Assembly: GCA_019414565.1 (NCBI GenBank)
Contig: DXLU01000031.1
Span: 62,001-126,000 of the forward strand
Length of the DNA stretch: 64,000 nt
Direction: 5' to 3'
From: Collinsella sp.
Lineage (GTDB): Bacteria; Actinomycetota; Coriobacteriia; Coriobacteriales; Coriobacteriaceae
The position numbers were made by a program, and so were the translations under genes. Below are positions 15,043 to 24,875 of this stretch, in pieces. Under the pieces are notes generated by a model that saw only the letters and a list, made by a program, of their open reading frames with translations, did no database searches and was not told the DNA's origin. Every line of letters starts with the position of its first letter. Position 1 is the first letter of the stretch.

Positions 15043-15100
15043 GGTGGCTCATTAAGCTACCTCCAAGTGCCGGGGGAGTCCCCCGGCTATTTTTTTATCC
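15043..15100 (+). ncRNA. DUF3800-type leader RNA ending in a terminator
   Basis: A compact transcript of about 55 nt can form a first hairpin (TTGGTGGCT with AGCTACCTCCAA, one G-U pair and a small bulge) and then a GC-rich terminator (stem 15069-15087, T7 at 15090-15096), 20 bases before the DUF3800 gene. Structured RNAs upstream of DUF3800 genes have been proposed as the DUF3800 RNA motifs. The exact class here cannot be assigned by eye. Confidence 0.6.
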
Positions 15101-15119
15101 ATTCCATTAGGAGTCCCCA

Positions 15120-15794
15120 TTGGCCAAGGAGCTCAGCATCTTCGTCGACGAGAGCGGCGACCGCGGCGGCAAAGCTCGCTACTACCTGCTCACACTCGTC
15201 TTTCACGACCAGGCAGACAGCATCGCCGAGGCGGTCACGGGCTATGAGGCCAAGCTTGCCAGGGCCGATCTCCCTAACATTCCGTTTCACTCCGAGCCTC
15301 TCATGAACGGGCACAAGGACTATGAGTTTCTTGACATCGAGCAGCGCAAGGTGATGCTCGCCTACTTCTCCTCGTTCGTCCGCAAACTTCCCATTTCCTA
15401 TATCACGTTCGTCTACCGTCGCAGCCAGTTCGAAGACCCGGCAAGGCTAATGGAGCGCATGGGACGCGACATCTCCTCCGCCATGATTGAACACCTGGGC
15501 TTCTTCCAGTCCTTCGACGATGTGAAGGTCTATTACGACAACGGTCAGGACATTGTCAAGCAGGCGCTCGACCGCTCGGTGGGCAAGGTCCTCTCAAAAG
15601 GGGTCGTCCGACGCCGTAAAACCTCGATGACCGACTACCGCCTCGAGCAAGTGGCGGATTACCTCTGCACTATCGAACTTGCCTTGGTCAAGTACGAGGC
15701 CAAGGAGAACGGTGAGACGTACAACAAGTTCTTCGGTGGTATCGGCTCTTTCAAGAGGAACTGGCTCAAGCAAGCCCGCAGCAAGCGGATATAG
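15120..15794 (+). CDS. DUF3800 domain protein
   Basis: A 224-aa protein with the family's N-terminal acidic motif IFVDESGDRG (D10, D14), the middle aspartate YYDNGQDIV and the C-terminal segment LEQVADYLCTIELALVKYE. This arrangement resembles an RNase H-like nuclease fold, though no activity is established for most members. The start is TTG at 15120 with AGGAG upstream; no ATG fits. It is preceded by its own promoter and a terminator-ended leader RNA, so expression probably depends on read-through. It occurs in defence-rich regions of many genomes; here it sits between an excisionase-like gene and a DUF262 gene. Confidence 0.85.
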   Translation: MAKELSIFVDESGDRGGKARYYLLTLVFHDQADSIAEAVTGYEAKLARADLPNIPFHSEPLMNGHKDYEFLDIEQRKVMLAYFSSFVRKLPISYITFVYRRSQFEDPARLMERMGRDISSAMIEHLGFFQSFDDVKVYYDNGQDIVKQALDRSVGKVLSKGVVRRRKTSMTDYRLEQVADYLCTIELALVKYEAKENGETYNKFFGGIGSFKRNWLKQARSKRI

Positions 15795-16107
15795 GTGGTT
15801 CCGTAATCTCATAGGGAACGGCCATCTCTCCTCCGGCCAGGAGTCCCAAGTGGCACGCTTCGAGCAGCGATGGCGAAACGCAAGCAATGGCGTCGAGGGC
15901 GCCTCGTGCGCTACATTGTGTCCATGTGGTCATCTCCTATCGTCTCAGCGTGGTAACTGAAGATTCTAGGCGGTGGCCACACCCCTTTTCCGGGGTGCTG
16001 ACACCAACGTTTGGCACGCAACCGCAGTAGACGGCAACGTCCGTCTACTGAGCAAAAGCAACGAGCTTTTCCGGGTCCAAGACCGATAAGCGAAGATGAA
16101 TCAAGTT
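15795..16107. other. Intergenic stretch, convergent genes
   Basis: No gene. A short CACCCC/GGGGTG hairpin at 15980-15997 may end transcription from one or both sides. Confidence 0.35.
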
Positions 16108-17841
16108 TTACTCCCTTAGCAGGCCCAACTTGCCAAGCCACTCGACAAAAGTAGTGATGATCCGCTCGGTGCGCATTTCGATGTCGCTCTCGGCGAAGTC
16201 GCCGCATCGCGCAATTTCCACGAGTTCGCGAACAGCGGTCCCCGACACCTCAACGCCCTTATCGTTCACATAGCCCTCATAATACTTGCGTTTATCCGTC
16301 AGTTGGTAATCTGAGGCGCGAATATTTACGCGCTTCTCCAACATCGCCTTGTTTCCTAGTGCTTCAAGATTTGAGCGATTGGATAGCGGGTGCACCTCGT
16401 TACGCTTTCTTGCATAGATGTGTTCAATCTCGAGCGTTGTGTCCAAGTCCATGAGAGGTTGCTTAGGATCTGAATAGGCCCACCAAACAAGCATCGATCG
16501 TGTGAAGCGACGCTGGTTGGTGAACTGATAGCTTCTGAAGCGTCCCGTAATTGTTTCACGGTCGAACAGATGGGCTGAAAAGTCGACCTTGCGACCTTCT
16601 ACGATATCTATGAGTGCGGGATAGACGGGACCGCGCAGGGCGTTTACGCCGGGACGCTCAAGTGAGTAGGCGTAGATGAATCCAGTGATGTAGCAAAGGA
16701 AATCGTAGAGCTCTTTGTCGTCTAGCTCGCCTTTGGTATTGCGCTTTGCCAGGAACCAGGTACTCAACAGATAAGCCCACATGCCGTTGGGTGCATAATT
16801 GAGAACGAATAGACGGCGTGCTACACGCTCGGAAAAGCCCTCCTGCGCATCAACCCGTTTCCAAAAATCGAGCAGAGACTCCAAATCGTCGAGCGTCGCG
16901 TCCTCGCGTAGGATTTCGTACGAGCTGTCGCTGTAGAAGTCGCGTAGACTTTTGGTTGTCGTGTCGCGGATGCCCTTCTTTGCACGGCGATAATACATAT
17001 AGCGGGTGAAAAGCTCGTCGAGCGGCGTGCCCGAGGTTGGTTTGAAAATGAGGTTGGCTGTTTCCTCAAGCACTTTCCAACGCGCAACGAACTCGTCTTT
17101 GCGACCCTCGATGGAGAAGTGCTTGTAGAACTGGCTCTTAAAGATGTCAGCGTCTGCCAACGGGAGTCCACGGTCGTTCAAAGTCGAGAAGATTCTGAGC
17201 GCGGTGTCCTGGGATTCCGCTTCGATGGGAAGCAAGATTACGTTATTGAGAATGCGAGCGGCAAATAGGGCGATGTAGCTTGGCCACTCGCTTGCCATTT
17301 CGGCCATTCTTTTAGAGAAGAAGGCGTAATTGCGTGAATAGGCGCTGTGGGCCATGGGGCCCACGGAGCCGTGGCGCAATATATCTAGAAACTCATCTTT
17401 ATCGGAATCGCTCGCCACCTCTGAATCGATTTTCAGTGCATTCATGTCGGGGTCGTCGAACTCATCGGTCTTCCAGACGCAGCCAGCAATCGAGTCACGC
17501 ACTTTAATTGACTGCTTGTCCTTCATGTTTGCGAACTTGTCGTAAAACGCCCTAAGCAGCAACATGATGGTTGTAAGTCTCTGCTGGCCATCGATTATTT
17601 CAAGCTGGCCTGCGTCGTTCTTGAAAGTAACAATGGGGCCGAGGAAGTATTCATCACTAGTGCTTTCGAAGGCGTCGCAGTCGTCGTTGGGAAACGCGAA
17701 GGTGAAGAGATCGTCCCATAGCGTTGCACACTCGTCTTCGCCCCAGGCGTAAGGTCGCTGGTAATCTGGGATGAGGAAGTCCGAATGCTTATCTGTAAGG
17801 AGCAGCTTGATCGTTTTCTGGTCGATGTTGAGCTTGGACAT
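16108..17841 (-). CDS. DUF262/DUF1524 (GmrSD-like) protein
   Basis: A 577-aa protein. The N-terminal DUF262 part has the nucleotide-binding ParB-like motif IIDGQQRLTTIMLL near residues 82-95 after FLIPDYQRPYAWG. The C-terminal DUF1524 part has the HNH-like LEIEHIYARKRNEV near 468-482 and a following asparagine-rich segment SNRSNLEALGNK. This is the architecture of single-chain GmrSD-type, modification-dependent restriction enzymes, with NTP use in the first half and DNA cutting in the second. The start at 17841 follows GGAGG. The HNH motif reads EHIY rather than the common EHIxP, so activity should not be assumed. It is the guaA-proximal gene of the element. Confidence 0.8.
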   Translation of the reverse strand: MSKLNIDQKTIKLLLTDKHSDFLIPDYQRPYAWGEDECATLWDDLFTFAFPNDDCDAFESTSDEYFLGPIVTFKNDAGQLEIIDGQQRLTTIMLLLRAFYDKFANMKDKQSIKVRDSIAGCVWKTDEFDDPDMNALKIDSEVASDSDKDEFLDILRHGSVGPMAHSAYSRNYAFFSKRMAEMASEWPSYIALFAARILNNVILLPIEAESQDTALRIFSTLNDRGLPLADADIFKSQFYKHFSIEGRKDEFVARWKVLEETANLIFKPTSGTPLDELFTRYMYYRRAKKGIRDTTTKSLRDFYSDSSYEILREDATLDDLESLLDFWKRVDAQEGFSERVARRLFVLNYAPNGMWAYLLSTWFLAKRNTKGELDDKELYDFLCYITGFIYAYSLERPGVNALRGPVYPALIDIVEGRKVDFSAHLFDRETITGRFRSYQFTNQRRFTRSMLVWWAYSDPKQPLMDLDTTLEIEHIYARKRNEVHPLSNRSNLEALGNKAMLEKRVNIRASDYQLTDKRKYYEGYVNDKGVEVSGTAVRELVEIARCGDFAESDIEMRTERIITTFVEWLGKLGLLRE

Positions 17842-18022
17842 GCTGGAAACCTCCGTGCGGATATCTTTTTGCATCCAGAATTATATTTCACAGAGTAAAT
17901 AAGGTGCTTGATGACGGCACGATAGGACCAGAGAGCGCGGGGACGAATTGAAGGCCCGCATCCAGCACTCTCTTTATGTTCTAGCGGTTATTAGTCCCAA
18001 ATAGCATGGAGAACCGCGTGCC
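17842..18022. other. Promoter region of the DUF262 gene
   Basis: No gene; the ribosome-binding site of the DUF262 gene lies at its left edge. Confidence 0.3.
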
Positions 18023-18301
18023 CACTCACTTGGGATAAATCCTTACTCTCGTTCTTCCGAATACCACCCGTACTTTGTCATCTTGAAATACGGGGAGTAA
18101 ATGGCGAAATCGCAGGTGAAAGGGAGTAAAACGGCAAAGAAAAAGCCTCCGTCCCAACGCGGGAACGGAGGCCAGATTATCGTTTTTACTCACCGCCGTC
18201 GCTGGCGGCTTTGCCGTAACTCTCGTACGAAACGAAACTCAGGAGCACAGTGCAATACTCAAAAGAGCAGGTCAAAACCCTGTCAGCCTACTCCCACTCG
18301 A
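18023..18301. repeat. Attachment-site copy C, overlapping the guaA 3' end (core 18287-18301)
   Basis: The intact junction with guaA: the core covers the final codons and stop of guaA. The flank carries guaA's terminator and the GAGTAAA-type motifs shared with copies A and B. Confidence 0.8.
18136..18172 (-). terminator. guaA terminator
   Basis: Stem 18145-18152 with 18165-18172 plus an inner CCC/GGG, followed on the minus strand by TTTTTCTTT. Confidence 0.75.
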
Positions 18302-19886
18302 TGGTCGCAGGCGGCTTGGACGTAATGTCGTAGCACACGCGGTTGGCACCGGGAACCTCGGCCACGATGCGGCCCGAGATGCGGGCCAGGACGTCGTAGG
18401 GCAGCTTGGCCCAGTCGGCAGTCATGGCGTCGCTGGACTCCACGGCGCGCAAGATGATCGGGCGCTGATAGGTGCGCTCGTCGCCCATAACGCCAACGGA
18501 CTTGATGTCGGGCAGGACCGCAAAATACTGCCAGCAGCTGTGCTCGGAGTTGCGCTCGCCGGTCTGCTCAAACAGACGCTGGTTATAGGCGTCGAGCTCC
18601 TCGCGCACGATGGCGTCGGCATTCTTGAGAATCTCGAGCTTCTCCTTGTCGACCGCACCGATGATGCGGATGGCCAGGCCCGGGCCCGGGAAGGGCTGAC
18701 GGAACACGATGTGACCCGGCAGGCCCAGCGCCAGGCCAAGCGCGCGGACCTCGTCCTTAAAGAAGTGATCGAGCGGCTCGATAAGGTCGAAGTGCACGCC
18801 CTCGGGAAACGGAATCAGGTTGTGGTGGCTCTTGATGGTGGCCGTCTTGCCGCCCGTCTTGCGAGCGCCGGACTCGATGATGTCGGGGTAGATGGTGCCC
18901 TGAGCCAGGTACTTGACCGGCTTGCCATCGGTCTCGAGCTGCTGCGCCACGGTGAAGAACTCTTTCCAGAACTGCGTACCGATGATGCGGCGCTTCTCCT
19001 CGGGCTCGGTCACGCCGGCCAGAAGCTCGGCATAACGGTCCTCGGCGTGGACGTGGATAAAGTCGACGTCGAACTGCTTGGTGAAGACCTCCTCCACCTG
19101 CTCGGGCTCGCCCTTACGCAGCAGGCCGTGGTTGATGAACACGCAGGTCATCTGCTTGCCCACGGCGCGGGCGCCCAGCGCAGCCACGACGGAGGAGTCG
19201 ACGCCGCCGGACAGGGCCAGAATCACGCGGTCGTCGCCGACCTTCTCGCGGAACTCGGCCGTCATGGTCTCGACCAGGTTGTCCATGCTCCAGTTGGGCT
19301 CCAGGCCGCAGATCTCAAACAGGAAGTTGCTCAGCAGCTGCTGACCGTACTCGGAGTGCTTGACCTCGGGGTGGAACTGCGTGGTGAAAATCTTGCGCTC
19401 GACGCACTCCATGGCGGCAACCGGGCACACGTCGGTGCTGGCGGTAACGGTAAAGCCCTCGGGCACCTCGGACACGGCGTCGCGGTGGCTCATCCACACG
19501 GTCTGCTCCATGGGCGTGGAGTTAAAAAGCTTGGCGCCGGCCGTACGCGTGATGGTGGCGCGGCCGTACTCGCCCACCTCGGAGTGGCCGACCTTGCCGC
19601 CGAGCGTCACGGCCGTAATCTGATGACCGTAGCAAAAGCCCAGGACGGGAAGGCCCAGGTCAAAGATGGCAGGATCGATGGTGGGAGCGTCCTCGGCATA
19701 CACAGAAGCCGGGCCGCCGGAAAGGATGAGCGCAGAGGCGTTCATCTCGCGAATCTCATCGGCCGAGATGTCGCAGGGAACGATCTCGGAATACACGTTG
19801 AGGTCGCGGACGCGACGGGCAATGAGCTGACCGTACTGCGCACCAAAGTCGAGTACGAGGACCTTTGCGGAAGCCTTTTGATCCAT
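18288..19886 (-). CDS. guaA: GMP synthase (glutamine-hydrolysing)
   Basis: Converts XMP, glutamine and ATP to GMP. The 532-aa protein has an N-terminal class I glutamine amidotransferase (LDFGAQYGQLIARRVRDL, nucleophile in LGFCYGHQIT, FHPEVKHS), an ATP pyrophosphatase P-loop (LALSGGVDSSVVAALG) and the dimerisation domain ending SKPPATIEWE. Length and start (19886, after GAGGGGG) fit the family; a longer in-frame reading upstream is not supported. The last codons double as the integration core, so incoming elements regenerate an intact 3' end and terminator. Confidence 0.97.
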   Translation of the reverse strand: MDQKASAKVLVLDFGAQYGQLIARRVRDLNVYSEIVPCDISADEIREMNASALILSGGPASVYAEDAPTIDPAIFDLGLPVLGFCYGHQITAVTLGGKVGHSEVGEYGRATITRTAGAKLFNSTPMEQTVWMSHRDAVSEVPEGFTVTASTDVCPVAAMECVERKIFTTQFHPEVKHSEYGQQLLSNFLFEICGLEPNWSMDNLVETMTAEFREKVGDDRVILALSGGVDSSVVAALGARAVGKQMTCVFINHGLLRKGEPEQVEEVFTKQFDVDFIHVHAEDRYAELLAGVTEPEEKRRIIGTQFWKEFFTVAQQLETDGKPVKYLAQGTIYPDIIESGARKTGGKTATIKSHHNLIPFPEGVHFDLIEPLDHFFKDEVRALGLALGLPGHIVFRQPFPGPGLAIRIIGAVDKEKLEILKNADAIVREELDAYNQRLFEQTGERNSEHSCWQYFAVLPDIKSVGVMGDERTYQRPIILRAVESSDAMTADWAKLPYDVLARISGRIVAEVPGANRVCYDITSKPPATIEWE

Positions 19887-20154
19887 GGTTTCCCCCTCTT
19901 GTTGGCGGGGAGCCGATGCCCGCCCGCGCGAATGAACGAAAATAACTTTCATAGTGTACACGTAACCAGCGGTTCTGCGCCCGTCATAGCCATCAGCGCA
20001 CGGCAAACGCACGACCTGGGCCCTTATTTGACGGCAATTGAAGTATTACTAAACATTACAGATGATGTATTACGTTTGAACATTGGACGCCCTGTGCCAC
20101 AATACTGCCGAACGACTCCGCCCTTGCGGCGACAAAACCGATAGGAATACCAGC

Positions 20155-21168
20155 ATGAAGCGCATCCTTCTCATCGCCACGGGCGGCACCATCGCATCGA
20201 CCGAGGACGGCAACGGCCTCTCCCCCGCCCTGACCGGTGAGGAGCTCGCCCAGAGCGTCCCCGAGATCTCGGGCCTCTGCGAGCTCGACGTCGTGCAGCC
20301 CATGAACATCGACAGCACCAATATGCGCCCGAGCGACTGGATGCGTATCCGCGACGTCATCGTCGAGGGTTATGCCGACCACGACGGCTTCGTGATTCTG
20401 CACGGCACCGACACCATGAGCTACACCGCGGCGGCGCTTTCCTATCTGATTCAGGACAGCCCCAAGCCTATCGTACTCACCGGCTCGCAAAAGCCCATGG
20501 GCAATCCCTTTACCGACGCCAAGCTCAACCTGTACCAGAGCCTGCTCTATGCGCTCGACGAGCACTCGCACGACGTCTCAATCGTGTTTGGCGGCGTAGC
20601 CATTGCCGGTACGCGCGCCCGCAAACAGCGCACCATGAGCTTTAACGCGTTCATTAGCGTCAACTATCCGCCCATCGCCTATATCCGCAACGACCGCATC
20701 GTGCGCAACGGGCTTCACGGCACGCATCAGGGCGAAAACCCGGTGCGTTTCTACGACAGCATCGACCCGCGCGTATTTGTACTCAAGCTCACGCCCGGCG
20801 TAAACCCGGGCATCCTCGACGCCCTTGCCGATAGCTACGACGCTGTAATCCTTGAGACCTTTGGCATTGGCGGTATCCCCGAGTTTGGCGAGTCGGGCGA
20901 GTCGTTCCAAGAGGCGGTTTTCCGCTGGGTCGATTCGGGCCGCACCGTCGTTATGACCACGCAGGTCCCCGAAGAGGGCCTTGACCTGGGTGTTTATGAG
21001 GTCGGCCGTGCCTACGCCGATCATCCGGGCATTTTGCGCGGCGACGACATGACCACCGAGACGCTCGTGGCCAAGACCATGTGGGCGCTCGGCCAGTCAC
21101 GCGATGCCGCCGAGATCCAGCGCCTGTTCTACAGCCAAGTCAACCACGACCGCATCCCGATGGTGTAA
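20155..21168 (+). CDS. ansA: L-asparaginase, type I-like
   Basis: Hydrolyses asparagine to aspartate and ammonia. The 337-aa protein carries both catalytic signatures: IATGGTIAST with the first threonine, and ILHGTDTMSYTA with the second threonine-aspartate pair, plus LTGSQKP. No signal peptide is present, so it is cytoplasmic. The ATG at 20155 is preceded by TAGGA. It is divergent from guaA and stands alone. Confidence 0.9.
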   Translation: MKRILLIATGGTIASTEDGNGLSPALTGEELAQSVPEISGLCELDVVQPMNIDSTNMRPSDWMRIRDVIVEGYADHDGFVILHGTDTMSYTAAALSYLIQDSPKPIVLTGSQKPMGNPFTDAKLNLYQSLLYALDEHSHDVSIVFGGVAIAGTRARKQRTMSFNAFISVNYPPIAYIRNDRIVRNGLHGTHQGENPVRFYDSIDPRVFVLKLTPGVNPGILDALADSYDAVILETFGIGGIPEFGESGESFQEAVFRWVDSGRTVVMTTQVPEEGLDLGVYEVGRAYADHPGILRGDDMTTETLVAKTMWALGQSRDAAEIQRLFYSQVNHDRIPMV

Positions 21169-21190
21169 TTCAGTTGTCGACGGGTATCCC

Positions 21191-21409
21191 CTATTCGATG
21201 CCCTCGAGAAGCTCTGATACCGTCATGCCGAGTGCGGGCGCGATCTTAAATAGAACCTTGAGCGTGAAATTTGCCGTCCCATCTTCGATTCGGTCGAGGT
21301 AGGGTCGGCTGATTCCTGTCGCCACACAAAAATCGACCTTGGAGATACCAAGGTCCCTGCGCGTCTGCTCGACTCGCTTGCCAAGAATCTGTTTCGCACG
21401 TTCGTCCAT
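21191..21409 (-). CDS. XRE-family HTH regulator (72 aa)
   Basis: A complete Cro/CI-type helix-turn-helix in a minimal protein (GKRVEQTRRDLGISKVDFCV, ATGISRPYLDRIEDGTANF, VLFKIAPALGMTVSELLEGIE). It faces the orphan gene at 21486 across a perfect 24-bp palindrome, the usual layout of an autorepressor. Confidence 0.85.
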   Translation of the reverse strand: MDERAKQILGKRVEQTRRDLGISKVDFCVATGISRPYLDRIEDGTANFTLKVLFKIAPALGMTVSELLEGIE

Positions 21410-21438
21410 GCAGCCGAGTTTGAAATGGAGCTGAACAA

Positions 21439-21462
21439 AAACGTAAACTATAGTTTACGTTT
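21439..21462. promoter_or_regulatory. 24-bp palindromic operator
   Basis: A perfect palindrome, AAACGTAAACTA followed by its reverse complement, between the XRE gene and the divergent gene; a likely XRE dimer site. Confidence 0.7.
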
Positions 21463-21485
21463 AAACGAATACACAGGAGTTTTCT

Positions 21486-21875
21486 ATGTCGGGTTCTTCG
21501 GTCCGCATGTACCGAGCCATGCTTCGCACAAACAGCGCACCGCCCAAGCTCGTCGTCGTTGAAGCCGAATGCCTTTCGCCCGATGAGCGCACAGCATTTG
21601 CATTGCTATCAAGTCGCGTCGCCGCCGTTCTGGTCCCTTGCCCGGCGCAAGGTGAACTTGCCATCCAATGCCAAGCGCACAGCTGCTCGCTCAATCAGGC
21701 TGCCGTAATCGCAACCAGCCAACGTGGTCTGCCCCTTCTCCTGGAAGCCGGTATCGCACTCGCCCTTCGCGGCGCCGGATACGAAAACGAGACCGCCGCC
21801 GACATGGTCTTTAAACCACGATCGAGCGGCGGCCTCGCAGCAGCCCTTGAATATGCGTGCAGGCTCGTTGCCTAA
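21486..21875 (+). CDS. Hypothetical protein (129 aa) divergent from XRE regulator
   Basis: Starts after AGGAG. The product (KLVVVEAECLSPDERTAFAL, AHSCSLNQAAVIATSQRGLP, LLLEAGIALALRGAGYENE) is a soluble alpha/beta-looking protein with three cysteines and no known motif. Control by the neighbouring XRE protein through the palindrome is likely. A toxin or stress-response role is possible but not shown. Confidence 0.6.
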   Translation: MSGSSVRMYRAMLRTNSAPPKLVVVEAECLSPDERTAFALLSSRVAAVLVPCPAQGELAIQCQAHSCSLNQAAVIATSQRGLPLLLEAGIALALRGAGYENETAADMVFKPRSSGGLAAALEYACRLVA

Positions 21876-21884
21876 AAGGACAGG

Positions 21885-22268
21885 CTAGAAACCAAAGCCA
21901 AAGCCCGTTCCGGTAATCGCCGAGTACATAAAGTAAACGTTGACCACGTTGAGGAACACACCTGTGATGCAACCGTTACGCAGGTAGCGCTCGCACACGA
22001 TGCGCGCCATGGCGGCGGAGTCATCATTGTTTTTAGCCTGGCGTCCTGCCGTAAAGTACGTCGCCACGCTCAGCAGCAGGTTGAGCACCGGCAGTGCCAG
22101 CAACTCGTAACTCTTGCCCCAGCGCGTCACCTCGCCGGCGGCATTAAACTTTGTTGCCACCTCGGGACCAATGTTGGGGATAACACACGCTGCGACCACC
22201 AGCGGAATCACCGCAAGCACGAGCAGTGCAATACCCATGTAGCCGGCTTTTTTGCCATATTTAAACAT
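21885..22268 (-). CDS. DUF1648-type membrane protein (127 aa)
   Basis: Three or four hydrophobic helices. The first is followed by the DUF1648 signature (IGPEVATKFNAAGEVTRWGK), known from SdpI-like immunity and signalling proteins. The C-terminus is glycine-phenylalanine rich. It is 12 bases from ychF on the same strand, so probably co-transcribed behind it. Confidence 0.7.
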   Translation of the reverse strand: MFKYGKKAGYMGIALLVLAVIPLVVAACVIPNIGPEVATKFNAAGEVTRWGKSYELLALPVLNLLLSVATYFTAGRQAKNNDDSAAMARIVCERYLRNGCITGVFLNVVNVYFMYSAITGTGFGFGF

Positions 22269-22279
22269 ATGCGTCGTCC

Positions 22280-23356
<1,077 letters not shown>

Positions 23357-23470
23357 GACAGCTCCTTTTGGTACAAGCATTTCAAACTGCATAAGTATAG
23401 CGCCGCCGCAGCATCTGGGCGAACCCGGACGCCACGGCGGCACGAATGAAGCAGAGATTGGGGTCGCCGA

Positions 23471-24724
23471 CTAGTCTGCGAGCTTTTCCACCTGGTCGAG
23501 CACCTTGTTGAGCTTTTCCTTTGCCTCGGCCTTGACCTTCTCGGCCTCCTCGTGAGCCTTCGCCTTCTGGGCAGCCTTTTCCTCGGCCTCGGGGTCGACG
23601 ACAACCAAGTTGGACGCATCGTGTTCAACCAGCTTGAGCGCATGCTCGGGACAAACCTTGACACAGGCGCCGCAGCCTAAACAATACGTGGACTCCAACG
23701 CAAAGCGGCCGCTTCCTACCAGATCGCAGGCAAACGTGGGGCACACGTTGACGCACTCGCCGCACGACGTGCACTTGTCAAAATCGCACTCCGGTGTGCT
23801 CACCTGCATGTTCTGGGCAAGCTCGGGGTGGTTTTGCAGCGTCGAGAGCACCAGCTGCCGCCCGTGCGTAAGCGTACGGCGACGCTTTGCCGTCGTGGTA
23901 CCGCACATGGTGTTGAGCGTGCGCTCGAGCTGGGTAATCTGGTGGCGGTGGGCTTTGAGCTTCTGCGTCACCGAGGCCAGCGCCGCCGTCGCCGGGTTGA
24001 GCTTGGTCACCGTCAGGCCCGTCGTGCGGGCGATTTTTTCCATATACTCCTTGCGCTCGTACTCGCGAAGCTTATGGCACTTGAGGCTCTTGGGGTCGAC
24101 CTCCAGGCCCATACCCGTGCCAGACCACTCCTCGGCCTTCGCAATCGCCTCACCCAGAATATCCTCGCCACCGGTGTTGCGGCACTTATCGCACACGCCC
24201 AGTGGCAGGTAGACGCTCACGTTGGGATAGTCGGCCAGCACCGAGAACCAGGTCTCGGCCGTAATATCGCCCACGCAGGCGACGACGACCTCGTTCTCGC
24301 GCGGCATGCGCTTAAGGGCGCGCGTGCAGGTAACGTAGGCGGTCTCGTGGCTCGTAGCTGCCGAGACAATGTCGTCGTAGACGTTTTTGGGCGCCAGGCG
24401 CGGCGAGATGATCGCCTCGGTCGGACAGGCAGCGGCGCACAGGCCGCACTTGCGACAGGAGTCGAGGATCTCGATGGCGTCTTCCTCGACCTCGATAGCG
24501 TTGACCGGGCACACGTCCATACACGCGGTGCAACCGGTCTTTTCGTTTTTGCAGGTCAGGCACGGAATGGTGTTGCCGCGCGGACGCTCCTTATAGTCGG
24601 CAGGATTCCACTGCGGCGCCGACGGATCGAGCGCATCGGTCACACCGCCAAGCGGGTTTTTAAGAAAGTCGAAACCCTTGCTGATCTCGATAATGTCATC
24701 AAACAGATCGTGTTCCTGCGCCAT
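23471..24724 (-). CDS. Polyferredoxin-type 4Fe-4S protein
   Basis: A 417-aa iron-sulfur protein with two pairs of ferredoxin motifs. One pair is near the N-terminus (CLTCKNEKTGCTACMDVCP, CRKCGLCAAACP) and one near the C-terminus (CTSCGECVNVCP, CLGCGACVKVCP). The region between has an isolated CDKC motif, and the tail is a lysine/glutamate-rich helix. It resembles electron-transfer subunits tied to heterodisulfide-reductase-like or corrinoid systems, but no partner is adjacent. The start at 24724 follows GGGAGGGG. Confidence 0.75.
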   Translation of the reverse strand: MAQEHDLFDDIIEISKGFDFLKNPLGGVTDALDPSAPQWNPADYKERPRGNTIPCLTCKNEKTGCTACMDVCPVNAIEVEEDAIEILDSCRKCGLCAAACPTEAIISPRLAPKNVYDDIVSAATSHETAYVTCTRALKRMPRENEVVVACVGDITAETWFSVLADYPNVSVYLPLGVCDKCRNTGGEDILGEAIAKAEEWSGTGMGLEVDPKSLKCHKLREYERKEYMEKIARTTGLTVTKLNPATAALASVTQKLKAHRHQITQLERTLNTMCGTTTAKRRRTLTHGRQLVLSTLQNHPELAQNMQVSTPECDFDKCTSCGECVNVCPTFACDLVGSGRFALESTYCLGCGACVKVCPEHALKLVEHDASNLVVVDPEAEEKAAQKAKAHEEAEKVKAEAKEKLNKVLDQVEKLAD

Positions 24725-24875
24725 GCGCGGCCCCTCCCTGAGCAGTGCAAACAAGCAAGAGATAATGATACGCTATCGGCCCACGCCTCGGGCAAATTAC
24801 ACGCGGAGCATCTTTGCGGCAAATAGCCCATGGCCTATCGCCGCCCCGATTGCACAAGGTCAATCAAGCGCCAAG

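Noticed and set aside
14803..15306. Gene overlapping the excisionase stop
   Set aside because: Its frame runs through the promoter and leader RNA into the DUF3800 gene, with no coding-like end.
15043..15794. Type III (ToxIN-like) toxin-antitoxin
   Set aside because: The leader lacks tandem RNA repeats and the protein is DUF3800 rather than a ToxN-type RNase; the DUF3800 RNA explanation fits better.
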